A stretch of DNA of 64,000 bases from Cerioporus squamosus. Taxonomy: Eukaryota > Basidiomycota > Agaricomycetes > Polyporales > Polyporaceae. Positions within the stretch are counted from its first letter, which is position 1. Each line of letters begins with the position of its first letter. The stretch covers positions 62,001-126,000 of the forward strand of contig JABYQS010000083.1 in the NCBI GenBank assembly GCA_022592435.1. The letters run 5' to 3'. The position numbers and the translations under genes are program-made. The notes beneath the pieces were generated by a model. It saw only the letters and a program-made list of their open reading frames with translations. It did no database searches and was not told the origin of the DNA. Shown here one piece after another: positions 1 through 11,926 of the stretch.

Positions 1-2018
1 CGCCGACGGTGGACGGCCGGGTAGCATCGTGCGCGCGCAGACCTGTCGGCTCGAGGGACCCCCCGGACCTTGGCTATGCTAGTCGCTGATAGGTAGGGCT
101 GTTCCCGCGAGATTGCGCCTAGGTCGTCGCCAGACGGATAACTGGGGGGAGCTGCTCCGCTGAAGAGTGTTGGTGAGACTCGGACCCACCACTCGCGAGG
201 GGCTGAGGGAGAATTGCATTCCAGTGACCGATTGTCAGAGGCCTTTGAAGCTTGTGCAAAACACGGACCGGCACCGTCCGTTGGTGAAGCTCGCAGTGCC
301 TGCACAGGCTGGAGGAAACACGTCAGAACCATCTTGGGGGACACGGAGCAAGGCCCGGAACTCCACATGAGTAGTCCAAGTCAACGGAAATGCTATGAGG
401 TGCTTCGGAATCGAGGCTGCAACTGCGGGAGGGCAGCACCGCGAAGCCCTGAGTGCATTCACGCTGCTCGAGACGCGAGAGAGATGCTCGAAGGGTCCAT
501 AAAACGGACAGCCGGAGGGCCTGGTGCACGACACGAGAGAGCGCCGCCGGGTTGCCAGTGATGCGCACTGCGTTGGATATCTGGAGAATGCATAGAATCC
601 GTTCTGATCAGAACGGTATTAGCGCACTCGACGTGCGACGGCGTGTATCCCTGATGAAGACAAGGGAAGTTCAGACGCATATAGTTGTCTCGTATGCACA
701 GGAGGCGTCGAATCCACTGAATACGAAGCGACGCTGAGGAAACCAGACACCACCAGAAGCGCAAGCTCACAGGGATGTCCTACATCCTCGTCTTCGCATT
801 TAACGCAACTTCTCGAGGTGTTACAACCCATGAGGGCGTGCGATCTTGAGCACGTCCAGCGCTCACTCGCATGGTACATGCGAGGCACCGTCTTTTTCGA
901 CCTTTGACAACCTAGATCACCATAGAGGTCGCGTCCGCTGAGCACGAACATGCATACAATGATAGGGTGCAATCAAAGGATAGGCAGAGTATCCGAGAGA
1001 AAAACTCACCTGACAGTCGGCCCCGAACCACCTCCCTGTGCTCGCCATCCCTGTGCTCTCGAACGCACGCTGGCACTCCGTGGGGTGTTGTTGCTGTCGC
1101 CGCTATTGGATTGGTGTGGGATCGTCGATAGAGCGCAGGTCCGTCGCACCGTGAGCGGCGGCAATGGACACCATGCGGCGGCAGGTATATTGCGCTGGGG
1201 TAAGACACCTTGCATCTAGGAGAGGGGGTGCTGTCGGTCCAAGGGAGCTCCAGACACGGATAAGGGCACCATAGTTATCGCGAGGGCTGCAGAGCTCAGA
1301 GACGTGGTAGAGACGCCGAAACTTGATGTGGGACGTCCAAGAAGAGACAAGCGTGGTATGTCAGCGCGGCGTTGGGAGGGTTTACAGCCGGAGGACGGAC
1401 CAGGGAGAGGTCGGTCCGGCCAAGAGCATGGCGAGCGCGAGGACAGGAATCAAGACGACATTCGAAGACAGAACAGGAGCAATCGAAAGCTATGTGGACG
1501 GTGTAAGAGTATGGAGGACAAGCCAGGTGTCGTGAACACCGGGCGTGGAGCGTACTTACACGAATCATATCGCTACAATCTATTTGCTACCTTGCATGCC
1601 CGCATCCGAGGGTGACTGACTGCACATAGCAATAGATAGGAGGGGGTGTCAGGTGGTGAGGAGAATCGCGAGGCAGCGTGCGGGTATGGATTCGGGAGGG
1701 CAGATGGTGGTGACGGAGAGAGTAGTGGTCGCCGAGAGCACAGGACGCAGCAACACAGCGCCAAGGGTTATGTAGGTGGTACCGGATAGACACCAACAAG
1801 TGTTCTGAGACGTTCGGTGTACGGCCAGCACCAGTTGAAGCACAGAGGGAATACGACTCGAGAAACGGAAGAGGAAACGAGACTCAGATAGAACAGAAGG
1901 GAGAGCCCGGAGCGCTGGCGGCGGAGCACATGGCCACTCGGACCATGGCTCTTTCTTCTCATCCTCATCTCTTCAGCTCGATCCGGCCCAATCAAGTACT
2001 TCACCTCCGACCACCTCG
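1..2018. other. no supported gene; upstream flank
   Basis: I see no open frame in this stretch that joins through plausible introns into a recognisable protein. The open frames present are short, overlap on both strands and have biased composition typical of GC-rich noncoding DNA. The last 30 bases before the F-box copy at 2019 closely resemble the bases before the paralog at 50926, so that part is the shared 5' flank of a duplicated gene. Confidence 0.5.
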
Positions 2019-3679
2019 ATGACCACCCCCAGAATCCCTCTCGAGCTGCAAGAGCTTGTCATAGACTTGCTTGATGACTGGAACCCTGGGATCATTACGG
2101 AAACACTTTCGAGCTGCACCCTGACGTGCCGTGCATGGCTCCCGCGGAGCAGAAGGCGTCTCTACCACCGCTTGAGCTTGATCAACATTCGGCCGACGGT
2201 GCTGAATCAACTGGTGGAGCTCATCGATCGAGACCTGGAGGTTTCAAGCATGGTCCGGGATCTGTGTATTCGAGAAAGGCCCGAGGAGGAAGGCGAGGAG
2301 GATGCGGCGGACGAGGAGAAAGCAGAGGATGAGAGGGCCGAAGAAGAAGAGGACGAGGAAAATGACGACAAGGGAGAACACGATGAGGAAGATCGGAACG
2401 ACAGTGACCACATCGAGGAGCGGCGGCGGCAGCGGGAGACGCGTCCGGTGAAGGATATCATTGGCGCGGAGCAGTCCTGCTCATCTTAGCTAGGAAGCTA
2501 CCTCGTTTGGCGTCGCTATCGATTTGGCACACAGTGGTCGACTCATCGCCAGCACGTCTCCCAATACTAGCCGGCTTCCCAGCACTAACCACCCTTAAGC
2601 TGTACAATGTTACCATCCCAAGCTATGGCGCCTTACAACGGATGCTCGCCGCGGCCCCAGGACTGAGGAGTCTGTGTGTCAATGTCGCCTGGAAATATAT
2701 CCACATCTCCCCGACCATCCAGTATTTCCGGTTGCGCTGCTCGCCACTCACACATCTAGTGTGGTCCCCCACATTTTCAATGCTCGTGAGTACTCCGGCG
2801 TTTCTATCCTTATTCTGAGAGTGCCACGAACTCAGTGCAAGCAGAGCGACTGTGCTCCCCTGGGACACCTTATCCGGAACTTGCATGTTTATGAATCGCT
2901 CGAGTCCCTTCAGTTGCGCCACTTAACAAAGATGCATATCGACACATTCATTGCCAGCGGTACGTTCCTCCCTGTGCAGCAAGAATTATCTCGGTGCTGA
3001 TGCATTGTGCGCAGTCACTTCTAACCGATATTCCGACTCGTTCGTTCTCCGCAATCTCTCTACCGTGACAGTGAGGCTCAGCTTGTTTCTTATCAACGGC
3101 CCAGCACAAGAAGAAATGCCCGGATTACTCGAGTCTATCATCCGCCTGCTTGCAACCTTATGGCCGTCCGGGACCCATGCACAACGACGGAAAACGTTGA
3201 GATTGGAGTTCAGGTATAAAAGGGGCACACTGATACCGGTTACCACCGCTGGTTCCGGTAAGACGTCCCTCAACCCAATCGAGGACGTTCTGGAGCGCCT
3301 CCTTTGGGCTCTCCAGGATGTCAGCGCGGAGCTCGAACATGTGTTCGCTACCGTCAACGGGGCCGGTAGCACTGTTGAGTTCCTATTCTATGACTTTGGT
3401 CACCAAGAAGATGTCTTCGAGATTGCAGAGATGCGACGCGCCTTCATTGCTTCACTTTGCTCGAGGTTGGCGGGTATCTTTCCGGAGCTACATCAACGCG
3501 GGGGCCTGTCGGTCAAGTTCAGATCCTGGAGCTTGAGTATGGTCGCTCATAATCTTCCAGAGGTCGTGACAGCTGACCACAACGCACTCTTTTCAGAACG
3601 CGGTCTCTGGTTGGATTGGGTGGAGGATAGCAAAGGGAACTTCGAAGGCATCCCGTACAGGCGGTCCGCATTTGATTAG
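2019..3679 (+). pseudogene. F-box/LRR-like family protein, frameshifted copy
   Basis: This is a paralog of the intact gene at 50926-52610. The N-terminus (MTTPRIPLELQELVIDLL) is the F-box-like segment, followed by CxLTCRAW and a SRRRLYxRL block. An acidic insert, almost all E and D, lies around 2277-2440. The C-terminus ends WVEDSKGNFEGIPY..FD at 3679. The three-exon layout of the intact copy is recognisable: a donor near 2790, an acceptor before CKQSD at about 2836, and a second intron with donor near 2961 and acceptor near 3014. Compared with the intact copy, one base is missing between about 2453 and 2475, just after the acidic insert. The first frame therefore stops at 2489 and the family sequence resumes in the next frame from 2507. 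Such proteins are usually substrate adaptors of SCF ubiquitin ligases; that role is inferred from the N-terminal motif only. A sequencing error could mimic the frameshift. Confidence 0.8.
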
Positions 3680-4430
3680 GTCAGCGATACTTACTCTCCA
3701 TGAATCATCTACGCGTGTTCACCATCTTCTAGGACTCCAGGTCACGAACCTCGCACAAACCCCTCTCCCTCCCTAAGTCCATCGCATCGGTCAAGTTCAT
3801 ATCAACCTACAGAATGCGACGTTCATTCCCATCGCTGTGCTGTACTCGCCAGGTTCCAAGCCGCACAGCTCCCCCAGACCCTTCTCTTCAGTCTCCTCTC
3901 GGGTGCTCTCTCCTCGTCTGCTCTGCATTTCCGGGACTCCTCATCTGCTCTCTTCACTATCCTCCCGTCAAGACTCTCCCGCTCTCCTCGCATACCATGT
4001 CCGTGCTATGCTTGCAACCCCGTCCGCCCTCCTAGAGAATCCATACGATTTCCCTGCTATTCAGTCTTATTCATCGCCGAGACCTCCACCTCGAACGCCC
4101 ATCGTCCGCCATACGGCAATTGCAACTTCCTCCGTCCCATATGCACCACGGGTATCGCATGTACTCACCCTCGTCCTGTTTCTGCACCATTGCATGCAAC
4201 GTCACGTACCTGACTTGGAATCGACAGTCGGATGGCCCTTCGCACGGACATCCGGATCGAATCAATATTCCGGATTCCAGCATGAACCACCGTGCCGCGC
4301 CTTCGTCTTCAGCCCCGCGGTGTTCGGTAGAATTCGCGTCCGGACGTTCCATGGCAGCAGAGCCAGTCGAATACGCTGACTCGAACGATGTCGCGTAATC
4401 GCATGACGCTCGCCGCTCTCAATCTCCAAC
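3680..4430. other. intergenic; no supported gene
   Basis: The first 70 or so bases are the 3' flank shared with the paralog ending at 52610 (ATTAGGTCAGCGA followed by ACTCTCC and GACTCCAGGTCAC). The rest is C/T-rich and its open frames have no family resemblance. Confidence 0.5.
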
Positions 4431-5400
4431 TTGAACATCTCGCTGGACGTTCCGAGCGGGCGCAATGTTGAGCCGCTGGGGCCCGCCTCCCAAGCTCGGC
4501 GCGCTCGAAGAGCACAGTATCAAATCTTCCATTCTGTCCACGCACTTAAAGTTAGAGACGCGCTTCCGCCTCCTGGGCGTCTTCACCGAAATCCACCGCG
4601 TCGACCTGGTCTGCACCGACAGACCCCTCGTCAACGATGAAGACGGTCGGCGGTTCAATTCTATTGGAGATCCCCCTTACTCGCATCAAGATCGTGCACC
4701 TGTCCGCGCTGGACCGTTCCCTCGGCGGGTCATCCTCAAGCTCCTCATGGTCTCCAAAAGCGCGGGCTCGCTGCAGCCGCTCTCGTACGATGACCGGCAC
4801 CTCGATTGGAATATATCCGACGATCTTGGGGCTCTCTTTTCCGCCATCGGTCCACGTAAGAGCCTGCGCCGCGTCATCTCCGGGCCCTTGCAGATCTTTC
4901 TGCTTCCTCCATAGGGCCCACCCCGACCACATCACCGGACGTGAGTAGTCTCTGCCTTGCTGCGTGGCCAGGACGCTGACAGTACATTGCATCGACTTGG
5001 ATTGTCATCAACAAGCTGACACGCTCCCATGGGCGACTCTGTACTTCTCCCGCTACGAGGACCTCGAAGAGTTCAACCTGCGCACGCGCGCTATCCTCGC
5101 GATCCACGCCAACCTGTTCGCGACCTTACCTGCGAGCGCAAAGATCGTCTACATTACGCTCTTCTGAATCCGCGACATGCCAACCGGCCACATCCACCTC
5201 GGCCAGTGGGTCGAGTTCGACCAGCTCCGGTTCTCTGCAGCTCGGTTCCGGCACCTCACGCTCGGGCTGAATTGGTCGCATGCGCGCGCGACGATCTCTG
5301 AGGATGTGCACACGCATTTTTTGAATCTGGCGGAGGGATTATGCCGCGGCTCAAAACGCAAGGGAGGCTGGATGTCACTGACAGGCCCCGGTGGAGTAAG
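4431..5400 (+). pseudogene. degenerate relic of an F-box/LRR-like protein
   Basis: Plus-strand fragments in different frames read like the C-terminal half of a basidiomycete F-box/LRR protein. These include a stretch with LKLLMVSKSAGSLQPL (about 4735), a block around LFATLPASAKIVYITLF ending in a stop at 5167, and HIHLGQWVEFDQLRF followed by HLTLGLNWSHA and a C-terminal NLAEGLCR from about 5180. Neighbouring pieces are separated by stops or frame changes and I could not build one continuous protein. The fragments lie between two better-preserved F-box copies, which supports a decaying member of the same type of locus. It could also be a real gene with exons I have mis-joined. Confidence 0.4.
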
Positions 5401-6139
5401 TGTGCGCTATGTCTCTGTTTGCGTTGAGACATCACTGACCGTTCATCAGAGTACCGAGGATTGTCCCCTATTCTTTGTTAAATACAGAGCCAGACAGTGT
5501 ACGATGCTCTTGCATAATATTTCTCAGACTGCTTCGCATGCTCTGAGACAGGATGCTATTACCTCCTCCTCCTCCTCCACAGTGACGTCAAGCGTCTCGT
5601 ATAAGTCCAATCTCGACTCGGCGCTTACTTGTACATCCCATCGCATCCCGCAGCATCCCGCCCAACTGGCAGCTGCTTCTTCAATCTTGACCATGGCCTC
5701 CCACCCACGAAGGACCTTGGAAGTAACCTCGCGGCCAACTTTGTGCTTCGTTGGTTACTCAAGCCAACGACAGATACACTCGCTCAATGTCGACGATAGC
5801 TGCATCGCCCACACGCGGGAAATCATCGTCCCGGCTCTGTCATGGACGGACTCGCAGGAGGATTTGGAACATTACACAGCACGGTCACGCCCAGACGCAA
5901 TGCTAGTCGCGAGATTGTTCTCCGCATGGAAGATCACACTGAAACCTATGCCCCATTCACGCCGTCTCACAACTCACCGAGCTATTCAACACGAGAATAC
6001 ACGTGTGGGACGCCTACAAAGTTTCCTCTGCTGTCATCCACCCAGTCGTACATCGCTTCCTGGCCTACAAGGGACGAATGGCTCCGTCAGCTGGGCGGCG
6101 TCTGGAGCTGCAACCTGTGACGGGAAGCTCACGAGGATC

Positions 6140-7536
6140 TCAGGCCCGGAAGCCCGTCTGCAGAACGCCGCGGCGATGCAGCTCCGGGAATATCTCCGTG
6201 ATCCTCGAGCGAAGGGAGACCATTGTGAGAAGCACGGCGTCCTGCGAGAGACCCCCTGCACTCTCCTGCTCGAACTGAAACTCGATGCGCTCGAGCTGGC
6301 CCCAATCAGAGGACGCGAGCGCGTCTTCGACGTCTGGTGCGATTCCCTCGAGGGCGCACAGGAGATGGTCGATGGCGTGCGGAGTGGGTCGCGGAGGCCC
6401 GGGAGTCTGCTGCGTGCGTTCGGTTTCGGTGGGAGGATCGACCGGCAAGTACTCTCGACGTGCTCGAGCTGCCCAAGTAGCTGAGCTCGAGTGCAAGCGT
6501 CCTCATCCGGCGCGGACGCGTCCTTAACAACAAGACGGCGATCGAAGACCATAAGGAACTCAAAGCGCCTGAGAGATCCGAGGTTTTTGGTGATATGTCT
6601 GTGACGAACAGCAGGGAAAGCCTCAGCGTGGTTAGACTGGGGAGGCCCGACGAGACGAAGTCTGGGTCGTGCTTGTCTGTGTACGCCGGATCAGCGGATG
6701 GCGCGCATCGGAAGGCTGCAACTCACTGCTGGACGTTATTGTGTCCATCCACATGGGGGAATCGTGGGCCCATAAGACGACGGAGAGGTAACCGAGCGAG
6801 TTGCGCAATATCAAGTTCCGGATGAGAAGTGACAGAGCGAGGTGGTCCTGCATGTCGGTTAGTCTCGGCACTGAGAGGACTCGAGACGGAGTGCCGGGGA
6901 GCAGCGACTCACAAAAGTTTCATTGCTGTACCATTTCAGATGGGTGAGAGGCGGAGAGCGTAGCTGGGTATACCGGAGTGTCGGGGACATATGCGTAGAC
7001 TTCCATGCTGCCTCGACGACCCACAGCCGCCTCAATGTTCTGGCCGCCGCAAGCATCCGATGGAACCCCGCATAGCTCTTGAAGGTGACGGAGCTCAACT
7101 CGAGGATGGTGAGCATCGGGAAGCCGGCCACCATGGGAAGACGAGCCGGGAACCAGGATATCGCTGCCATTCTGCCATAAATGCTGAGAGATGTCAAGCG
7201 GGGTAGCTTCCTAGCCAGGATGAGCAGGATCGTGTCAGGTTGAAAAACCTCAGCGTCCTTTGAGTTCCCGTCAGATGCCCCTCCGACTCGCAGCTCCTGG
7301 ATCGCACCAGATACCTGCAAAGACGCGTCGATCCGCTCTACCAGCTTGTCCAGCTGCGTCCGCCGAATGTGTTCCAAGTCCAAGTGGTGGTAGAGACGGC
7401 GCATGCTTGGACGGACCCCCGCCCGGCACGCTAAAGCGCAGCTGCGTAACGTCGCGGTGAGGATCTCATAGTCCCAGTCTTGAACCATGTCGATGACGAG
7501 CTGTTGCAGCTCAAGGGGGACTTCGGGAGTAGTCAT
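6140..7536 (-). pseudogene. F-box/LRR-like family protein, probably truncated copy
   Basis: This minus-strand paralog of the genes at 2019, 50926, 61863 and 62783 starts at MTTPEVPLELQQLVIDM (7536); an upstream in-frame ATG at 7566 is not shared by the relatives. Exon 1 runs to about 6912 and carries CALACRAG, the MRRLYHHL block, LARKLPRLTSLSIYG, ARLPMVAGFPMLTILEL and THMSPTLRYTQLR, with a GTGAGT donor. A middle exon (LIRNLILRNSLGYLSV) lies near 6840-6750. The last exon contains EIFPELHRRGVL and then stops at 6140, about 45 residues before the WVEDSKGNFE-type end of the relatives. The acidic insert seen in the 2-kb and 51-kb copies is absent. The join between middle and last exons is not clear, so this may be a decaying gene. 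Confidence 0.65.
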
Positions 7537-7569
7537 GGAGGTGATCAGAGGACTGGCTTGCTGCAAGCA

Positions 7570-8318
7570 CCGAGTCCGACGACAGGCATTGTTCTGCCTC
7601 TCGGCAACAGTGTGTACTAGGGTTCAGAGTATAACTCGGACACCGCCGTGATCCACTCCGTTGCTCATTCTCGTGACCGTACACGCTGTCCGGGTTCCTC
7701 TGTCTCTTATGCATTGGCCCAGAGTCTCAGTAGAGGATTGGTCCTTCAAAGCGCCAGCGATAGCGAGCCTCAGCGGGTGGTCTTCGGATGCGCAAGACAG
7801 TCCCGCGGTTCACGGATAGGACGCTGGAGATGGAGAAAGTGGGCACAACGCGTTCGGAAAGCTGACTGACCCTCAGCTTTTGCGGCAAGCTGTTGGTTCG
7901 CGATGTTACGCAAAGGGCATAGTTGACCTATGAGAAGGTACGACGAGGGACGTACAGTAAGAGGAGCCCGACCACGCTGACACGCCGCTCTTGCAGGCGA
8001 AAGCGATTGGATCGACCATGGGCTTGATCATCGGTGCTATTCGCAATGTACGTGGTCTATCTTTGAGTCAATGACAGTCTGGTGTTCATATACTCATCGT
8101 CGCGGGAGGTGATGATATACGAGAGGGATAGGCCTGTCACTGCGCAGAGAAGACCAAATGTCCTCTCCTTGGCGGACTGGACCTTCTGCAGCATGTCCCG
8201 ATACACGGTGAAGGACTGAGGGCAACGAGTCGTCGCATTGCACGAGTACTATATCGGCAAGAAGGATATCATCGCGCACCGGTATATGATGATGCGACAG
8301 AAGTCACACCCTTGCACT
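7570..8318. other. intergenic; no supported gene
   Basis: Only short overlapping open frames occur here and none resembles a known family. The stretch separates the left-end F-box copies from the convergent end of the SWAP gene. Confidence 0.5.
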
Positions 8319-9659
8319 TCAGTCGCCCGACTGTTCACTATTCTCCTTCGCAGCACGACGCTTCTCCGCCCACTCGCGAGCCCTCGCCCGTCTCGCAGCT
8401 TTGAGCGCGTCATCGTCCATCGTGGGCTCGGCTGGAGGCTCTGCGCTCGGTATCGGATCCTGCACGGGAGGAGGCGACTTTGCAGGAACGTCTTCGCGGA
8501 CGTCCGCAGCCGAGTCGCCACCCTCGTCATCCTCGTCGCTGCTACCATAGCCAGCCAATCCGCCCAGGCTGGCCGCGCTGCTCTTCGTCGCCTCTTCCTC
8601 CTTACGCTTCTTCTCGGCCTCGAGTTCTAGTCGCAGTTTGCCTTTCGTGAGGCGCCATGCGCGCGACCATCGCCCGCGCAAGAAAGCGAAACGCGGGTCT
8701 GCACCGTGGTTGGCAAGGATGCGCATCTCTAGCTGGGCGGCATTTGGGGAGGACATGATGTGGGAGGCAGTACGACGCATGAGCTCGCGTTGCGCGTCGT
8801 CGGGCTGAGTGCGTGGCGTGCGGCACACATTGAGCACGGTGGGCAGGGGCGCGATGCAAGAACTGTGCTCACCTCTTCGTCACTACCACCCCACTGCTTG
8901 CGAGGATCCTCGTCCTCGCCGTCCCCGCCTTCCGCGCGAAGTGCGCTCAACCGCGCTTCACGGTCGCGATCGATCACTCGTCTCCGTTTCTCGCGTCGAT
9001 AGTCATCGGCTTCTTCAGCTGAGAAGAAGAACGTATCCTCCGCATCAGAGGGTAGATCCGACCAGCCGCCGGGAGAGCCGGGCTCTGGCGTAGCGAGGGT
9101 GGGAGAAGATACGTCAGGCAATGACTCCAGCAGTAGGCGGGCATCGTATCTGTGTAAAGTATGGCGTAAGATACCATCACAATAAAGGAGAAGAGTGAGA
9201 AAGGAATATCGTACGGAGAATGTGTCTGGAACAACACCAGGACGGCACGCAACGCGCATCGCATAACCACAGCCATTCACCAAACTTTCAGCATACCGCG
9301 TACCTGTCCACCCAGTATCCAGCGCGATCGTCGGAAGCGTCTTCCGAAGACTCGGCGCGACCTTGTAGCTGCAGATGATCCTCATCGTTGGACAAGGATA
9401 CTCCGAGTCCTGAGTTGATGTTGCTTCGAACCCCCCTCCACTGAATCAACCCGTCGCCCACAACGTCCGGCTGTTCCTTTCCATCGACGCAAACCACCTC
9501 CAACGATCGTGCAGCATTCTTCGCCTGCGGTCCATGTACAAGATCGGCCTCATGGGCTTGGACGAACAGCGAGAGGTGCGGTTGATTTTCACCATCCGGG
9601 TCGGCATGTCCGTGGGTGTCATAGAGTCTCCTCTTGCGTTTCTTCAGGTGATACGACAT
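8319..9659 (-). CDS. SWAP/Surp-domain alternative splicing regulator
   Basis: Three exons (9659-9304, 9149-8873, 8804-8319) join in frame to 372 codons. Exon 1 ends GYWVDR and exon 2 begins YDARLLLESLP, rebuilding the DRY..LL signature of the N-terminal DRY_EERY domain of suppressor-of-white-apricot proteins. Exon 2 then has DAEDTFFFSAEEADDYRREKR. Exon 3 holds a Surp-like module (LMRRTASHIMSSP, then QLEMRILANHGADPRFAFL), an acidic serine-rich linker and a basic C-terminal helix ending near AREWAEKRRAAKE. Such proteins are nuclear and act in splice-site choice. Junctions are GTACGC..CAG and GTGAGC..CAG. Intron 1 is long (154 nt) and happens to be open in the exon 2 frame, but the DRY junction argues strongly for splicing. 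Confidence 0.85.
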
Positions 9660-9692
9660 GGAAAATGAGAGTGACGACAGCAGTGATAATCA

Positions 9693-9722
9693 GGTGGTGG
9701 TGGTGGTGGTGGTGGTGGTGGT
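9693..9722. repeat. (GGT)n microsatellite
   Basis: About ten perfect GGT units lie 34 bases upstream of the SWAP gene start (minus strand), so they fall in its promoter or 5' UTR. A short CT run (CTCTCTCTCTCT) follows at about 9762-9773. Confidence 0.95.
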
Positions 9723-10065
9723 GAAGGTCCAAGTGTGAGCAACGAGGCGCGCGGCATCAGCTCTCTCTCTCTCTTTCCTGCGTGCATACCATGTAAGTCC
9801 GACTCATACGCGGCGCCAGATCGTACCTGCCATCATAGACAATCTTTACGCGCTGCATATCTCATCGACACGAAGTTTAGTCCCGCCGGAGAATCCAGTA
9901 GTGATTGAAGACTCGTGAAAGCGACAAGGCAATGCAAGTGCAGGGTAACGAATGATTATACGGATGTAATGAGGAACAAGACCGACGAGCTACTGAACAT
10001 ATGATGTACAACGTACCAAAATACACTCTCGAAGTCCTAGTCCATCATGGCCATGGCGCTGTTCT

Positions 10066-11450
10066 CTATAACTCAATGGGGACCTCGATGGTTTGGGGTA
10101 AAACCAGCTCATCAACGTCGTCAGCTGCAGCCTGGCCACCGGCGGCGGTTTGTTGTCGGATAGGGACTGTGAAGCGCACATCCCTGCAACCGGGACGCCT
10201 AAGCAGGCACGTCTGGCCATCCCTCAACACGAACTTCTCGTGTCCAGGCAGGATCTCATCCTGTTGCACACCAAACGCGCTGTCCAAGCTTGTGACGCGA
10301 TGGCTCGGAGCGAATGTAAACCATGGCGCCGATGGGTTAGGGACAACCCAGAGCTCAAACTTGAAAGGAGAGTTCACAGGCACTCCCGTCTTCGAATCGA
10401 CGAAGTCCAGGCAGTACTCCTTTGCCAGGAAGCAGCCGGGAAACAGCCGGATAGAATAAGAGCTGTTTGGGATAGGGCGAACGAAGACGTCGCGCTGCAT
10501 GCGACGGGGTTTGAGCTGGAATGGCGACCTTCAGCTGCCTGCCGACATGCTAACCGAAGGGAGCACATGCCCCAGTAATACGGTTGGACGATAAGTCCAG
10601 TGTGGTCCAGACATTCTCCATCAGGGCCTCCAAGCTCCCAAGATTCTGCATGGCGCGTGCCAACTTCTCATCCAGCCATGTATTCAGCTCGACGCCAGCC
10701 GGCAGGTCCTTGGGCTGAGTGGTCCCCAACGCGAATATATCGAAGTCATTACGCGGCTCGAAGCCGGGGAAGTTCCTGTTCATGACCTGCATACAAACAT
10801 CGCGCCATGTTTCTCCGGGCTCGGTGGTCCGAATAGTTGCTTGGGTGGGTGTCGCCTCACCGGCGGCGGAAGATCGCGGAGAGGGACTGTATGGCGAATA
10901 TCGGCCGGCATCCTACTCAATCCGCACGCATCAGCATTGATCGAGCTGCAAGTACCGTAACAAACGACGCACCTTAGCCACTGACGCACGTTTGGATGCC
11001 ATGGTCGGTGAATTTGCAGCACAGCGATGTAGGAGGTGATGGTGGTGGTTCTGGAGGAAGTTCTGAACCAAAAAATGCCGTGTCCTATGTAGACGCAACG
11101 CGCTTGGTCACGGGCACGTGTCCGGCCTGTCACAGAGTCGCGATTCAGAATCTCACTAACCTCCTGCACGCCGCGCAGGCGGGTACTCTACCATCCACTA
11201 GCAAGTTACAAGCCGAAACCGGGCCTCTGCAAGCGCGACCCTCTTCATGTATTGTGCACTCGCCCATCTCGAACAGACGAAGAATCCGCATACACCAGCT
11301 CGGCGTGACGCTCCAAAGTCAACATGCTCTTGATGAGGCCGACGTGGGAGCGTGTTGAGAGCGTCAACCAATCCACCAGTCTTTGCGCGTAGTAGATGGG
11401 AGCGAGCCGAACTTGAAGGCATCTATGTAAGGCGATTGCATGTCAATAGC
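10066..11450 (-). CDS. unrecognised multi-exon protein
   Basis: I do not recognise the family. Several minus-strand exons join cleanly. One carries TSYIAVLQIHRPWHPNVRQWL and splices (GTGCGT..GAGTAG) to MPADIRHTVPLRDLPPP. That splices in phase 0 (GTGAGG..TGCAG) to VMNRNFPGFEPRNDFDIF..ELNTWLDEKL. The last exon has DVFVRPIPNSSYSIRLFPG and FKFELWVVPNPSAPWFTF, ending at 10066. A further upstream exon probably holds YYAQRLVDWLTLSTRSHV and LERHAELVYADSSS (about 11410-11245), then a CAACRR motif near 11160. The join between the last two exons needs a GC donor or another site, because the obvious GT donor gives the wrong frame. The true start is not fixed. No signal peptide or TM segment is evident. 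Confidence 0.5.
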
Positions 11451-11926
11451 TTGATCATTCGCGTTTTACAATGCAAGTCAGCAAACACACGGTTCGTAGA
11501 GGTAAGCGTAAGCGTCGGAGTAGAGTGGTATGAAGAACCGACAGTCACAGTCCAGTAAGGTGTGGTCGAAGCGTAAGGGTATGACAAGGGTATGGTCGAA
11601 TGCGAGCGACGAAGATAACACAGGACATAAGTCGCGGTCAACAAAGACAAGGACCAGCGGCGGTCGAAGCATGGTATCCCTGAAAAGCAGGAGTAATAGA
11701 GGAATAAACATGAGGTACGTGATACGTGATTACCGCACCGCGGGAGGTCGCGCTGGAGACGGATTTTCGGGTCGAGTATGCGATACAGAACATTGTACAA
11801 ACAGGTAGCGTGTCTCTGGCGTTGCGAGATGATTGTCCGTGCTGATGATGCTGGAGAGTATGAGAAGAAACTATGTCGAGTTCGTCTCAGGTCTGGGGGA
11901 AGTTGTTAGATAGTGAGTGAACAACA

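Noticed and set aside
5177..6484. A 435-codon plus-strand open frame
   Set aside because: Its start overlaps the degenerate F-box fragment and its end is antisense to the real C-terminal exon of the 6.1-7.5 kb F-box copy. The protein has no domain and is low in typical core hydrophobics.
8729..9385. A minus-strand 218-codon frame reading through intron 1 of the SWAP gene
   Set aside because: The spliced version restores the conserved WVDRYDARLLL junction; the read-through version loses it.
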